From: Plicaturopsis crispa FD-325 SS-3
Taxonomy: Eukaryota; Basidiomycota; Agaricomycetes; Amylocorticiales; Amylocorticiaceae
Length of the DNA: 64,000 nt
Assembly: GCA_000827205.1 (NCBI GenBank)
Contig: KN832561.1
Coordinates: 538,153-602,152 of the forward strand
Direction: 5' to 3'
The notes under the pieces were generated by a model that was not told the origin of the DNA, made no database searches, and saw nothing but the letters and a program-made list of their open reading frames with translations. Below are positions 1 through 11,097 of this stretch, in pieces. The stretch's first letter is position 1. Every line of letters starts with the position of its first letter. A program made the position numbers and the translations under genes.

Positions 1-664
1 AGTCAACACTGAGTGTAGTACTGAGCATTAATAGCCTGCTGTAACCATAACAGACTGTAATTAGGATACAGCCAGTTGAAACGGAGAAAACCAGTTGATT
101 GTGGACCATGCTAGATTCCCCAGCTTGTGCGGGCAGTTCGGTGCTACCTAAGGCCTAAGTACTTACTTACCGATTGATATTATAAGTAGGAGTCGGGGAC
201 GTCGACTGGCGCTCGCGCCCAACTCGCGCCGCTACGATAGACTTTAAATTAGGGGTTACTAGCAGAGACCCGTGCTACGCCACGGGTTTTGAGTATACGT
301 GCGGTTGAGCAAGTGTCAGTCGTGTTTACAGTAAAATATCGGACTCTAAAAAACATTCATTAATTCAGAATCATTACCGGACGGGCCCCTTCGCCGCCCG
401 ACCTTTGGTCGGTCGGGCTCAGGGGCCCATGTATAGAGTGTACATCAGCATAAGAAATCGCGAGGTGCTCATACCGTAAGTACTATTGCTCATGCATGTC
501 GTCTTGCCCGAGGTTGCCTGAGCCTGGAAGTGTGGTACCTGTCGATGCGCAATCGACTACCCTCATGCTCCGTAGCATCCTGAAATGCTCCCAGGCGGCG
601 GCTTTCGAAAAATCGTGACACACACGCCTCCCGAAGTGCACCCCTGCGTTGCCGTTAGCGGGCC
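1..664. other. No gene seen; two small hairpins
   Basis: I see no convincing coding exon here. Two inverted repeats stand out. ACCCGTG at 268-274 pairs with CACGGGT at 281-287. At 383-428 a nested hairpin has outer arms GGGCCCCT/AGGGGCCC and inner arms GCCCGACC (396-403) and GGTCGGGC (411-418). Such GC-rich hairpins are common in miniature repeats, but no target duplication could be confirmed. Confidence 0.5.
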
Positions 665-1420
665 NNNNNNNNNNNNNNNNNNNNNNNNNNNNNNNNNNNN
701 NNNNNNNNNNNNNNNNNNNNNNNNNNNNNNNNNNNNNNNNNNNNNNNNNNNNNNNNNNNNNNNNNNNNNNNNNNNNNNNNNNNNNNNNNNNNNNNNNNNN
801 NNNNNNNNNNNNNNNNNNNNNNNNNNNNNNNNNNNNNNNNNNNNNNNNNNNNNNNNNNNNNNNNNNNNNNNNNNNNNNNNNNNNNNNNNNNNNNNNNNNN
901 NNNNNNNNNNNNNNNNNNNNNNNNNNNNNNNNNNNNNNNNNNNNNNNNNNNNNNNNNNNNNNNNNNNNNNNNNNNNNNNNNNNNNNNNNNNNNNNNNNNN
1001 NNNNNNNNNNNNNNNNNNNNNNNNNNNNNNNNNNNNNNNNNNNNNNNNNNNNNNNNNNNNNNNNNNNNNNNNNNNNNNNNNNNNNNNNNNNNNNNNNNNN
1101 NNNNNNNNNNNNNNNNNNNNNNNNNNNNNNNNNNNNNNNNNNNNNNNNNNNNNNNNNNNNNNNNNNNNNNNNNNNNNNNNNNNNNNNNNNNNNNNNNNNN
1201 NNNNNNNNNNNNNNNNNNNNNNNNNNNNNNNNNNNNNNNNNNNNNNNNNNNNNNNNNNNNNNNNNNNNNNNNNNNNNNNNNNNNNNNNNNNNNNNNNNNN
1301 NNNNNNNNNNNNNNNNNNNNNNNNNNNNNNNNNNNNNNNNNNNNNNNNNNNNNNNNNNNNNNNNNNNNNNNNNNNNNNNNNNNNNNNNNNNNNNNNNNNN
1401 NNNNNNNNNNNNNNNNNNNN
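665..1420. other. Assembly gap (run of N)
   Basis: All bases are N, with one further N at position 1465. Any reading frame that crosses this stretch is an artefact. The flanks are GC-rich and show nothing that identifies the missing sequence. Confidence 1.
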
Positions 1421-1629
1421 GTGTCCGAGTCGCTCGTTGTGGGCATCCTAGTGTCCTGCGCGCTNCGGGACACTGCGACTGCGAAGCGCAGGAGCGAGCG
1501 CAGGAGCGGCGCATCGACGGTGACGGGCGCCCTGCGGCTCCTGGTGGGTGGGTCTACGCGCGCGAAGGATGCGTCGTGCTCCTCGAGGGCCCGTCGAGTC
1601 TGTGACATGTGTATAACGGCTGTGCCTTC

Positions 1630-1884
1630 GAGAAATTTCCGCAGACCGTGGCGCAACGTCTTCCGCATGCGACGTCCTCGTCGCCTGAGCGCAAGTCGAC
1701 GCATGTCCCGCAGAGTGCGTCACGTCGTGTGTGGGTTGCGTCCGCGTCGGTGCCAGTGGTGGGTATCCCTGCCAATAGGCCCGTCGCCTTTAAATGCTGG
1801 CAGCTCCTTCCAGAAAATTCTCTTACCTGTGGCGCCACGTCTTCCGCATCTGACTTCCTCGTTACCTGTACGCAAGCCAACACG
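1630..1884. repeat. Diverged direct repeat, two copies
   Basis: A block at about 1630-1705 is repeated at about 1811-1884. Both copies share GAAA(A)TT, GTGGCGC, ACGTCTTCCGCAT, TTCCTCGT or GTCCTCGT, and CGCAAG in the same order. A third partial copy may begin near 1885. Read on the minus strand, both blocks encode a similar short string (S-x-AEDVAP), but neither sits in a believable gene. Confidence 0.5.
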
Positions 1885-2248
1885 CTCGAGAAATTTCGAG
1901 ACGCGTATCGCGTCTCCACATTTAAGTCGCGCCTCTGCACGACGATGTCCGGTACCGGCTACATTTCCGGTCCGGTTTGTCTAGCCAATCAGAATGCCCG
2001 TTTGCGTATGTCCACTCTCTTTTGTAGAAGAGATTTCATCAAATTCGGTGCAATTATTGGGCGCCCTCACGTTCGTCGGCTGTCAATCCGTTCAAGGCAG
2101 CTCTTGCTCACAGCCGCGACGACGACGACAAGCTAGCCGACATCGAGCTAGCAATATTCTGCGCGGACCCTCACGAATACAAACTACCTGGAGCGATTTA
2201 ACGACAGAATTAACGACAGCTGACGATCTCATAACGACTCTAACGATC

Positions 2249-4048
2249 ATGCCCAGGCATTATCCTGAGCAACGCCTCGACACACCTCCTCCCCAATCGC
2301 AATTACGCAGACCGTGGTCCCCGGATCCCTACGACCCATTTCCATCTGCGAGCGCGCAAGTGTTAAGTGCAGGGGAGCCATGGCATCGCACACGCGAGCC
2401 GTCAGACGTCTCCGTTGACGCGCTCGATCTCGCAGACTATGCCAGGACTATACAACCAAATTCGCGCACGGAGAGATATGCGCAACCTAGGCCAGACATG
2501 CACAATCGACAAGACCTCTACCGTGCTCAAGCAAGAGCCAGCAGGGACTCTTTACAACCGCCGTCGCTTGTCTCAGGCGGCACCATCTCTTCTCACTCCC
2601 ATTCATATCCCCACACATATACCTCCAGTACCCGCAACCCCGCCCGCCGCCCGTTCTCTCTACCACCACCTCCACTAGCGCACCGGCCTCTCGCTGACGA
2701 CACGAGATCACCCCCTCTGGATGATCCGGAGATTGATATTTCTCAATTTCCGGCTTGGTCTCGAAATTGGTACGACTCGAGAGGGAAGCAACCTCACCTA
2801 CCAGGGTCCCCGTATGACTATTCTCCACCCGCATCATACGATTTCTTTCCTCCTGTGCATGGCGTGGGATCCACAACGAAGATATCGCCGTTCGATCCCA
2901 CCTATAATGCAAATTCTATCGCGCACGAGCACTATGACGGCTATGACCCTTATGCTGCGTCGAATCCATCTACACGAGACCTCCTCCCATGGTCGTCATC
3001 CCCACCAACCTCTTCTACCCCGCTCGCCCCTGATATAAAGGAAGAGCGTATGCGTATGCTGGAGAATGAGTTTGGCCCGAAGTCCAAATCAGAGCGACAC
3101 AACAACGGTGACAATGAGGGTGGACCGGTGGTAGGCAGTATTGATGAGAATGGTCACCTCATCACACATGGCCCGAAGAAACGTACCGCATTGAGAGCTG
3201 TTCAAATACTGCTGGCCGCAGGCGCAGCTGTTTCCTCGCTGTATTCTGCTTTGGTGCGTATATGAATGTCAGCATTTACGCTAGCTGATTTTACTTTCAT
3301 CTGGATGTAGGTGCTGAAACCCAAGAGCAAACCTCCCCCTCAGTCAACGCCCGCTGCCTTCGTGCTTTATATTTTCAGCGTCCTCACCACTCTAGTTCTT
3401 CTTTACCTGTTCCTTATTCGTCCCTGCACGTCTGGTCGTTCCAGATCAAAGGCGAAAAACGGGATGGGCATGGGTATGCCTGGCATGATGGTCCTCCCCA
3501 TAAACGGCGGCCCCGGCAAGAAGAAGAAACGGAAGGGGAAGAAGGGCGGTCCCGGACGGGACAGTGGAGACGTTCAAGTCAACCTCATAGTCGACCCCAC
3601 CATGTTCCATCCGCAACGTCGCGACGAGAATGATGAATCCGACCACGGGGAGGACATGCCAGGCACATACAGCAATGATGGACCGCCGCGAGCACCGAAG
3701 CGACGTGGTGTCATGGCCGGTCTTGCCCTCGAGTCGCAGTGGCGTCAGGCGCGAAGTGCCCTCCGGAAGCTGTCGGTTTTTGATGCCGTCGCCGGACTGC
3801 TATGGGGCGCGGTGTTCGTCTTCATCCTCATTGGCAAGCGGTGTCCGAGTGGTCAATACGATGGATGGTAAGTCCATGCTGCTCCCTTTTCATTTCAATG
3901 TATGTGCTCATGGCTACGTTCACACAGGTGTACAGGGTACAATGTCGCTTCAGCCGCAGCATGTCTCCTCAGTGTGGCTTTCTTTCTCCACCTATTTTTC
4001 GACGTGAAGGACCTTCACACGAGCAGGGTGTCCCCACGCACCCGATAG
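2249..4048 (+). CDS. Four-helix membrane protein, basidiomycete orphan
   Basis: Function is unknown and I recognise no family. Three exons (2249-3253, 3311-3867, 3928-4048) give 560 residues with matching phase at both introns (GTGCGT and GTAAGT donors). The first ~310 residues are polar, rich in Pro, Ser and Tyr, and look disordered. Then come a hydrophobic segment at about 318-335 (ending LYSALV), a second after KPKSKPPPQ (FVLYIFSVLTTLVLLYLFLI), a Gly/Lys-rich loop (KKKKRKGKK), a third near the end of exon 2 (GLLWGAVFVFIL) and a fourth in exon 3 (AAACLLSVAFFLHLFF). The start is the first Met after a run of in-frame codons that do not look coding; the frame stays open back to 1994, so an upstream start cannot be excluded. 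It is probably an integral membrane protein with a long N-terminal tail. Confidence 0.75.
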
Positions 4049-4203
4049 TAATGTGGGAGATCGTTACTTTGGACATTTTTGACAGTGCAGGTATACAGTA
4101 GGCAATGAATTTATGTGGCTATTTATCGGTCCCTAATATTACAAGCGTTTGGGCTAAAATCGTGTGTCGTCCTGCAAGGTAAGCTATCTGGGAAGGATTC
4201 TGG

Positions 4204-5290
4204 CTATATAGATGCAATCCCTCCACCACCGACATGACCAGCCGCCTGAGCACCAGCTACTGCCTCGTTACCGGTGTCGGTCGCGGTGGGAATCTGGGCA
4301 ATCTGGGGATCAACAGGCTTGGCCGCTTCATCGGCCTTGGTCGCCTTGGAGCGGGTGCTGGCAAGCCAATGCATGAAGTGTGGAACGTCCTGCAGAATAT
4401 AAATGAGAATTCGACGGACACGGACAATACGCAGGGATCCACCGACGTACCTCAGAGATCTTGCCAGCCATGCTCTTCTCGGCGATGAACTGGGGAATGC
4501 TACCGCCAGGTGAGCTGGAGGTGGCCATGCGCCATTCCACCGATCCGTTGTCAAGCTCTCGGACGCGTTCTACGCTTACATAGCGCCCTTTGACGCCTTT
4601 CTCTTCCAACTTAGCTAACTCTTCGTCTCCAGGTTGCGTGAGATCCACAGGTATAGATACAACCAAGCTATAAGAATATAGTTCGTCAACAGGCACACCG
4701 TGGACGGGACCGTGGCTTACCCGGTCCTAGGGGAGGAATTGTCCAGGTGAACAACCTGAAGCACCGTGAAGACTCGAGACGAGATCGGCGGGGGGAATGT
4801 GTAGAGAAGCGTCCAGATTGACTGGCTGGGGGAGATATCCTTGACCTCGGTCACTTTCTTGATATCTGGGATAAACCTAGCATCCGCGAAGCTCAGGATT
4901 AATCGGCCTGCATCAACGCTGACGGTAGGAAGCGTACTCCATCTCATTCCGTGCTTTATCGGCACCTAACTTGGCCCAGATCTCGTCGAATGTTGCATCT
5001 TCTTTGGAGTGCTCGCTGACTCGGCAGTGCCAGGCTGCACCGTCGCCCTGTACCTTCGGGCGGGAGTACGTGCGCACGACATGCTTGCTGTACGATTTGC
5101 CCTGCTTCCAGGTCGCGGTCGAATCTAGGAGCTCCCGCGCTGCACTTAGGATCGCTTCCTCTGCTGGAATAGCTGAAGGGGGAACGTGTGTTTAGATCCG
5201 TACGCCCAGCGTAAACCAGCTATGTAGAGTACAGAAAATCTACTCACTGGCAGGAGTCAATGGGGTAGCTATGGTCAATTGGTATGCCAT
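4204..5290 (-). CDS. DUF3074 / START-like lipid-binding-fold protein
   Basis: Five exons (5290-5248, 5172-4938, 4876-4721, 4667-4451, 4389-4204) give 278 residues with phase preserved throughout. The central part carries features I associate with fungal DUF3074 proteins: a WHCRVSEH segment, the stretch ISPSQSIWTLLYTFPPP, then RVFTVLQVVHL, GRYVSVERVREL, VEWRMATSSSPGGSIPQF and a C-terminal VPHFMHWL before a low-complexity Ala/Gly tail. DUF3074 is related to START domains, which bind lipids or other hydrophobic ligands; the ligand here is unknown. No signal peptide or membrane helix is evident, so it is probably cytosolic. The start at 5290 opens a short first exon with a clean GTGAGT donor. Confidence 0.85.
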
Positions 5291-5699
5291 TGTGTTGGTT
5301 TAATGCTATGCGCGCTACTTGCACCCTTTAGTATAGATCGTTGGGAGAGAAAGGATATAGGATGCTATCGTCCCGACCACACGGTGTTTGCGTTTAAGAA
5401 AGGTTATGGGAAACATTTTGGAGATCTTTTCACTGGATGCGTCGTCGTGAACGCGAGTGGACACCATGCGGGAGCTATAGTTAGAGCAATTTATAGCATG
5501 TGCAGGGCATTTCATGTATTTTCGGTTCAGCCTTTCTGCGATAACGATTGCAAAACCTACAGCACACGTCAGAGGCTCAGGGAGACATATACGACGCAAT
5601 CGCAGTGATGCGCAAAGTTGTGGGTAACTGACAATTGCACCCGGAGTAGATCATAAAAACGTCCGTCGTGTAGGTCCGGAGGAAAAGCAGCTCGAGGAA

Positions 5700-6332
5700 T
5701 CAAGCTGAAGGGTCTATTGGTCGCTTGTAGTCCAGAGAGTTGAGGTTGACAAGGCCAAAGTATCGACTACGTCCCCGTGCGGTAGTATCTCGAGGGAGAA
5801 CCTCACCCCGCGATAACACGACTCCGACATACTTGCGTTCGCCGCGCATGTATTTCTTCTTGTAAAATCGGACGACGCCTGGTGCAGTAGCGAATATGGT
5901 ATGATCCCGACCCATGCCAACCTGCAGTGATATCCCGAGTAAGCAGAATGTCTCCCAGAGGGAGGAAGAACATACGTGGTCGCCGGGATGGAATTGAGTA
6001 CCGCGTTGGCGAACGATAATATTCCCGGGAATCACAGCTTGATCTGTGGTACCCATGAAATAACGCGTATGTTTCCTGAGTACGGTGCTATTTGTTGAAT
6101 TGAAACGAAGGGGACACACCAGAGAATTTCTTGACACCTAACCGCTTTCCGGGAGACCCTCCATGATTGTGCACCGTGCCACCAGCGCGTTTTGTGGCAG
6201 TTCGCACAGAACCGAGACCTGGAAAAGATGTTCAGAGCAGCTCGCTGAAGACAAGGCAATGCAACGTCGCGCACCTAGAGAAGAAAAAGGGCTTTTGATA
6301 AAGCCCCGAGAACAAAAAGAGAATAAAGACAT
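5700..6332 (-). CDS. Mitochondrial large-subunit ribosomal protein bL27m
   Basis: This is a nuclear-encoded component of the mitochondrial large ribosomal subunit, close to the peptidyl-transferase site. Four exons (6332-6275, 6218-6120, 6043-5976, 5921-5700) give 148 residues. The bL27 core is unmistakable: [21 protein letters not shown], then [35 protein letters not shown] and [19 protein letters not shown]. The N-terminus ([13 protein letters not shown]) is basic and hydroxyl-rich, as expected of a presequence. An in-frame Met also exists 24 codons upstream, so the exact start is not certain. It is divergent from SKP1, with only about 180 bp between the two starts, suggesting a shared bidirectional promoter. 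Confidence 0.93.
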
Positions 6333-6512
6333 GTTGTTCTGCCTCTGCTGTGGCGGCGACGACGAGAAAGGGGGCCACTGTCGGTTTGAAAGTCCGACGC
6401 ACACGCCCGAACACTCTTAAGACTCCTCTCTGCCTCCACACTGCCCTTGCATTACACCGTCGCATACCTTTCCACTCAACCAACACTACATTCCCTTCAT
6501 ACAAGAAGCGCG

Positions 6513-7225
6513 ATGGTTTTGCTCGTAACCTCCGACAACGAATCCTTCAATGCCGACAAGGAGGTGGTCGAGCGCAGCGTTCTCATCAAGAACATGCTTG
6601 AAGGTGATCATTTTCGATACAGCGCTTCTTAACGCCCGGCTGACAGTTGCACGCAGATGTTGGTGAATCTGACCAGCCTATCCCTTTGCCCAACGTCTCG
6701 TCCAGCGTCTTGAAGAAGGTGCGCATTTTTAACAAATGTGGCGTTATCTCGTTACTAACCACCTCCTTTTGGAAAAGGTCCTTGAGTACTGCGAGCACCA
6801 CCGCGGCGAGCCCCTGCCTTCTGGCGACGCTGACCAGAACCAGGATGAGACGCGCAAGCGGACTACGGACATTAGCGAGTGGGATCAGAAGTTCATCACG
6901 GTCGACCAGGAAATGCTTTTTGAGATCATCCTCGCCGCCAACTACCTCGATATCAAGTCGCTACTGTGCGTCTCTCTTGAGGACCACTTCATGCTGGCTA
7001 TAGAACTAACCTCTCTGCTGCAGCGATGTTGGCTGCAAGACTGTCGCGAACATGATAAAAGGAAAGACGCCCGAAGAAATCCGGAAATTGTTCAACATTG
7101 TCAACGACTTCACACCCGAGGAGGAGGCACAAATCAAGAAGGAGAATGTGAGCCTTTCCTCTACCTGTTTTTTCTTCTCGGCATAGCTAATCCTTCAATG
7201 ACAGGAATGGGCTGAGGATCGGTGA
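6513..7225 (+). CDS. skp1: SKP1, SCF ubiquitin-ligase adaptor
   Basis: SKP1 bridges cullin-1 to F-box proteins in SCF E3 ubiquitin ligases and also acts in kinetochore assembly and V-ATPase regulation in yeast. Five exons (6513-6603, 6657-6718, 6778-6965, 7024-7147, 7205-7225) give 161 residues, the normal length. The N-terminal BTB/POZ-like part reads [13 protein letters not shown] and [22 protein letters not shown]. The F-box-binding C-terminus has [33 protein letters not shown] and the terminal ENEWAEDR. The last exon encodes only EWAEDR plus the stop. All four introns are 50-60 nt. Confidence 0.96.
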
Positions 7226-7595
7226 GCATGGAGCGCTTTCTACGTTTTGCGACACACACAACCACTTCTTGCTCTGTCCTTGACCATACTTTGTAATGAT
7301 TTCCTGTAACAAAGTCCCATGCTACGCTATCAACTTGATCATCGCGATTTATCTATTGCCAGTGCCGTTTGAAGGCTTCGCGCTCATCTGAAAGTTATGG
7401 CGTCGAGACTCGAGTCAAGATTAGCGCTCTCTTCCATAGCCCCTGTCACCACATATTTAGCCCCTGAGTACGCGCTGCAAATTGAGGCAACCGCGCCACG
7501 GTCGCCGGCGTTTTGTCAAGTCTCTGTTCTTTCTGTCATTCGATTGCGGTGCTCCGTGGCCTCTCTGGGAAGCGTATCAGGGACACGGACGCGGT

Positions 7596-9380
7596 ATGCC
7601 TGGAGTACCAGACTTGCCCGGAGTAGTTGTTCCATCGCGCTCGGAACAAGAAACTTGGCTCAAGCACCACGTAGCGCAGCTTTGCCACTTGGACCATGAC
7701 CGGTGCGTTCAATGTCATATAGAGCTAGGAATACTCGATGCTGAATGAAAGACGGCCATATAGCTTCCCTGGCAGTCAACCTGTCAGTTTCGGAACCAAG
7801 GACCTTGAAAAGCTCGAGAATCAAGAGTACGTGACGCGCTGCTCCCATTTTAGCCCCGAGAGTTGACTTCTATGCCGATAGCTACTGGGTGTGCGAAAAA
7901 TCGGACGGAATACGAGTACTCTTTCTGATATATGCGGACGCGGATGCCAACGACACCTACATAGTGAGCTGTACCCCTTCGCCACATTGTGTTCAACCGC
8001 TGAAAGGCCATTAGATAGACCGCCACAACACGTATCGTGCGGTAACGGGATTTTTCTTCCCTCATTACCAGAACCCGATGAAGCCCCTCGGAAACACCAT
8101 CTTAGACGGTGAACTCGTCATTGATGTTGACCCTCGTACCAAGCAGGTCAGTGTCGTTGAGTCGATATTCACGGCGCGACGAACTAATGGTCTCAATAGG
8201 AAACATTGCGATTTCTTGCATTTGATTGCTTAGTTGTCGACAACCAAAATGTCATGTCGAGGCCGCTGGACAAGAGATACGGGGTAAATTCGCTCCAAGA
8301 TTATAAGCGGCACATTTCTGAACTCACAATGCAGCGACTCCAAGAATGGTTTTATAAACCATTTGCTCAGATGATACATGACCACCCACACATGGCTCCT
8401 GCTCTTCCTTTTGAGTGGGTATCTTGCTTGCTATACGCCGGACTGGTTTCTCACAGTCCTCCAGCATCAAGGTCAAAGAAATAAGTTTCTCGTACCATAT
8501 TGACAAAGTATTCGCTGTGGACATCCCCGCTTTGCAACATGGCACGGACGGCCTCATATACACATGCGTCAATACGCCATATGTTCCGGGCACCGACAAG
8601 AATATGTACGCACTCTGAATCGACACTGACCTCCATATCGCAACTGACATACCACTGATATCTAGTTTGAAGTGGAAGCCTCCGTCGGAAAACTCAATCG
8701 ACTTCAAACTCGTCCTGCGATTCCCCCCATCTCCGGACGATTTCAACAAACCGGACTTACTCGCGAAACCATTCTTCGCATTGCACGTTTGGTGCGGCAG
8801 CGACAAATACGAGCCGTTTGATTCGCTATTCGTCACCGACGATGAGTGGGAAAAGCGAGTCTAGTACATTTCCCTACCGTCGTTTTTTGGCGCTGACCGG
8901 TCCGCGCTAGGCTGAAGCAATCTGGCGAGCAAGTCGACGATCGCATCGTCGAGGTCCATTGGGATGCTGCCATCTCGGGGTGGCGCATCATGCGGTTCCG
9001 CGATGACAAGCCTCACGGAAATCACCGCAGCGTTGTCGATAATATCATTCAGAGCATCGCAGATGGCGTCGAGAAAGAAGCGGTCAGTCTTCGAGGTCCA
9101 TTAAGCATTAGGCGGATCAAAATCTCATGTCGATCTGGTATAGCTCCTCGCCCGATCAAATGCCATCCGAAATGCCTGGAAAAATCGTCATGGACAGCCG
9201 TCGGCTAGTGTGCCCCAGGCCAGGCCGCAGCAGCTGCCTCCGCCAGTGCGGCCGGGTCCGCCTCCCCCGGCGGCAGCCCATATGCCGCCACCAAGTATGG
9301 GAATGCGGTACGGGCCTTTGGCGTCCTCGCGGGTCAGCAAAGTTGCAGGACCCACAGTCATAGCCGGGATGAATCGATGA
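7596..9380 (+). CDS. mRNA-capping guanylyltransferase (CEG1 type)
   Basis: The enzyme transfers GMP from GTP to the 5' diphosphate end of nascent nuclear mRNA. Ten exons (7596-7702, 7764-7826, 7882-7963, 8015-8146, 8200-8283, 8335-8414, 8465-8605, 8666-8854, 8911-9082, 9144-9380) give 428 residues. Nucleotidyltransferase motifs are in order: motif I EKSDGIR with catalytic Lys at about residue 63, motif III LDGELV, IIIa RFLAFDCLV, IV GTDGLIYT, V LKWKPP and VI WRIMRFRDDK. The C-terminal OB-fold part ends in a Pro-rich tail. There is no N-terminal triphosphatase domain, as in other fungi, where it is a separate protein. The intron at 8855-8910 must be spliced from a GC donor (GCGAGT) to keep WEKLKQSGEQ in frame. 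Confidence 0.93.
8855..8910 (+). other. GC-AG intron in capping enzyme gene
   Basis: The exon before it ends GAG TGG GAA AA and the next begins G CTG AAG. Only a donor starting GCGAGT joins them in the frame that continues into EQVDDRIVEVHWD, a strongly conserved stretch of this enzyme. No nearby GT gives the same frame. The intron is 56 nt and ends in CTAG. Confidence 0.7.
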
Positions 9381-10342
9381 GCTTCACGATTACGGCGTCC
9401 TTTAGCGAGGGTATCTATCAACATCCTTCGCGGAGCCGATCTCACCTTTCCATGCGCCTGCCGCTCGCTACGCGTAAATACGGGCCGCCACAGGGACCCC
9501 ATCGATGACCACCGCGCGTATATTTACCAACGAGCATCATTCCGGGTTCTCGAAAACCGAGATTATCGGCGCATCGCGAACACGAGGGAAATATCTGGGA
9601 TTGCGGGTGGTGGTGGTCTACATTGAGGTTGGTGCGTGAACAGGGTCGTCGGGAGCGCTGTCGTAAATTGGTTCGTAACTGGAGAGCACTTTGGGAACGA
9701 AGAGAACAAGACTGGAATGATAGCAGAGGAAACATGCATGTCTAGTCGGTACAAATGGATGAGGTTCTCGGAAAAATTGCTAGCTATGTCAAGATGTGAA
9801 CGTTCGTTCTCGAATCAATCGGCGGAACAAGAGGGAGAAGAAGGCGGGCGTAAGTATAGACGATGTGAAAGCCCCAGCCGGTCGTAAAAGTCTAAGAAAA
9901 GATACGTGGAAAGACTACGGACCCCAAGGAGAGTCCTATGCAGCTGAGCCCAGATATGTAGAAGTTAGATCCCAAGATATACGATGGAAAGTCGTGAAGG
10001 TGCGCCCAGGTAAACAAGACAGCGCTTAAATCGTAAGGGGGTCGCGTCGTCGTCGTGGAATAAACGGAAGCAAAAAGGTCGTGACGAAGGAGGTTCCGCG
10101 ATGAGTATGTGCACCATTATGTGTGTGCGGAGACGATGCCGAGGTAAATGTGGAGGCGTCAGCAAAATAGTTGGTTGACGATGCAGATGGGAAATAGATC
10201 GAATAAGTGCGGCCGGGGCTATAGGGTTGAGCTATGCGGCGATAGCGGTAGAAATCGTTTGTGAGAAAAATGGATAGAGGCTCTGCCGTCCCGGCAGTTG
10301 CGGTAGAATGCTTTTGTGATGATGGGCGACTGCTGGCAGCGT
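9381..10342. other. Intergenic; unresolved coding-like stretch
   Basis: Between the capping enzyme and the next gene several overlapping short open frames on the plus strand look partly protein-like, for example RRERCRKLVRNW near 9649 and RKDTWKDYGPQGESY near 9900, the latter ending at a stop at 10027-10029. I could not link them by a phase-consistent set of introns, so I do not call a gene. A small unannotated gene or decayed gene at 9505-10029 remains possible. Confidence 0.35.
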
Positions 10343-11097
10343 TCATCCGAAAATGTCGGCGAATGGGCTGTCGGAGTTCTTTTGTGGGGAGAACAGATCG
10401 TTCACAGTGTGCGCACGACCAAGTGGGCGCCTGGTGGCGGGACGGGTTGATGTCGCAGAGGGCAACACGAATGGAAAGATGTTGTCCTCTAGACCCAGGT
10501 CCAGATGCCTTAGGCCGTGGCGCAAACCCTCCAGAGGCGTTTCGACAGCTTCAGGAGTGGACTCTAGGGAAGAGGACGTAGACTCCCTGCCACGACGGTT
10601 ACGAGGAGGCGTACGCGGCGCAATGGCAAACATCGCAGGGAAGTTTTCGGGCGGCGTAGGTAAAGCCTGCGACGATTGTGAGGCCTTTGAGTGTCTGCAC
10701 GCTAATAGAATGCAGAGACCACGACACAGACCTGTGATGTGACGGGTATAGGAAATGCGTCGAACGTCCAATTCAAGGGCGTCGACGGGTGCTCAGAACC
10801 CGAGACAACTGGACTCGCGACTTCGCCAACGGGCGAATCGGCGTACTGAGCCTGCTCTCGGTTCTGATCACCTTCCTCCGACTCCTGCTCGGTCTCAGCA
10901 TTGCGTTGGCCGCCGACGACTAACCACCAATCTATATCTGCGAGAACCCTCCTGCCCGTGGTCTCCGAACCCGACGAGCGTCTAGGATTGTGACCGTGTC
11001 CACGCACGGCGCCGCCGGAGCTGCTACTGGATAGCGCGCTCGGGTACGGACTCGAGCGAACGGACGGCGAGGAGAATGAGCGCCGTAGGGAGGGCAT
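10343..11097 (-). CDS. Ser/Pro-rich orphan protein
   Basis: No family is recognised. Two exons (11097-10732 and 10666-10343) give 229 residues. The N-terminus is Ser- and Arg-rich (SLRRSFSSPSVRSSPYPSALSS), followed by a Trp-containing stretch (RVLADIDWWLVVGGQ) and an acidic Glu/Gln patch. The C-terminal half has ALPTPPENFP, RTPPRNRRGRES and ends HTVNDLFSPQKNSDSPFADIFG. Several Ser/Thr-Pro sites suggest phosphorylation, and the composition suggests a disordered, possibly nuclear protein. A second acceptor 18 nt upstream (exon start 10684) also keeps frame and would add six residues. A TATA-like run lies just before the start. Confidence 0.6.

Noticed and set aside
483-1704. Several open frames of 290-350 codons across the left end
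   Set aside because: They consist almost entirely of N and are an artefact of the assembly gap.
5279-5608. Plus-strand frame of 109 codons between the DUF3074 gene and bL27m
   Set aside because: It starts inside the first exon of the minus-strand DUF3074 gene, shows no splice or domain support and has unusual Cys/His content.
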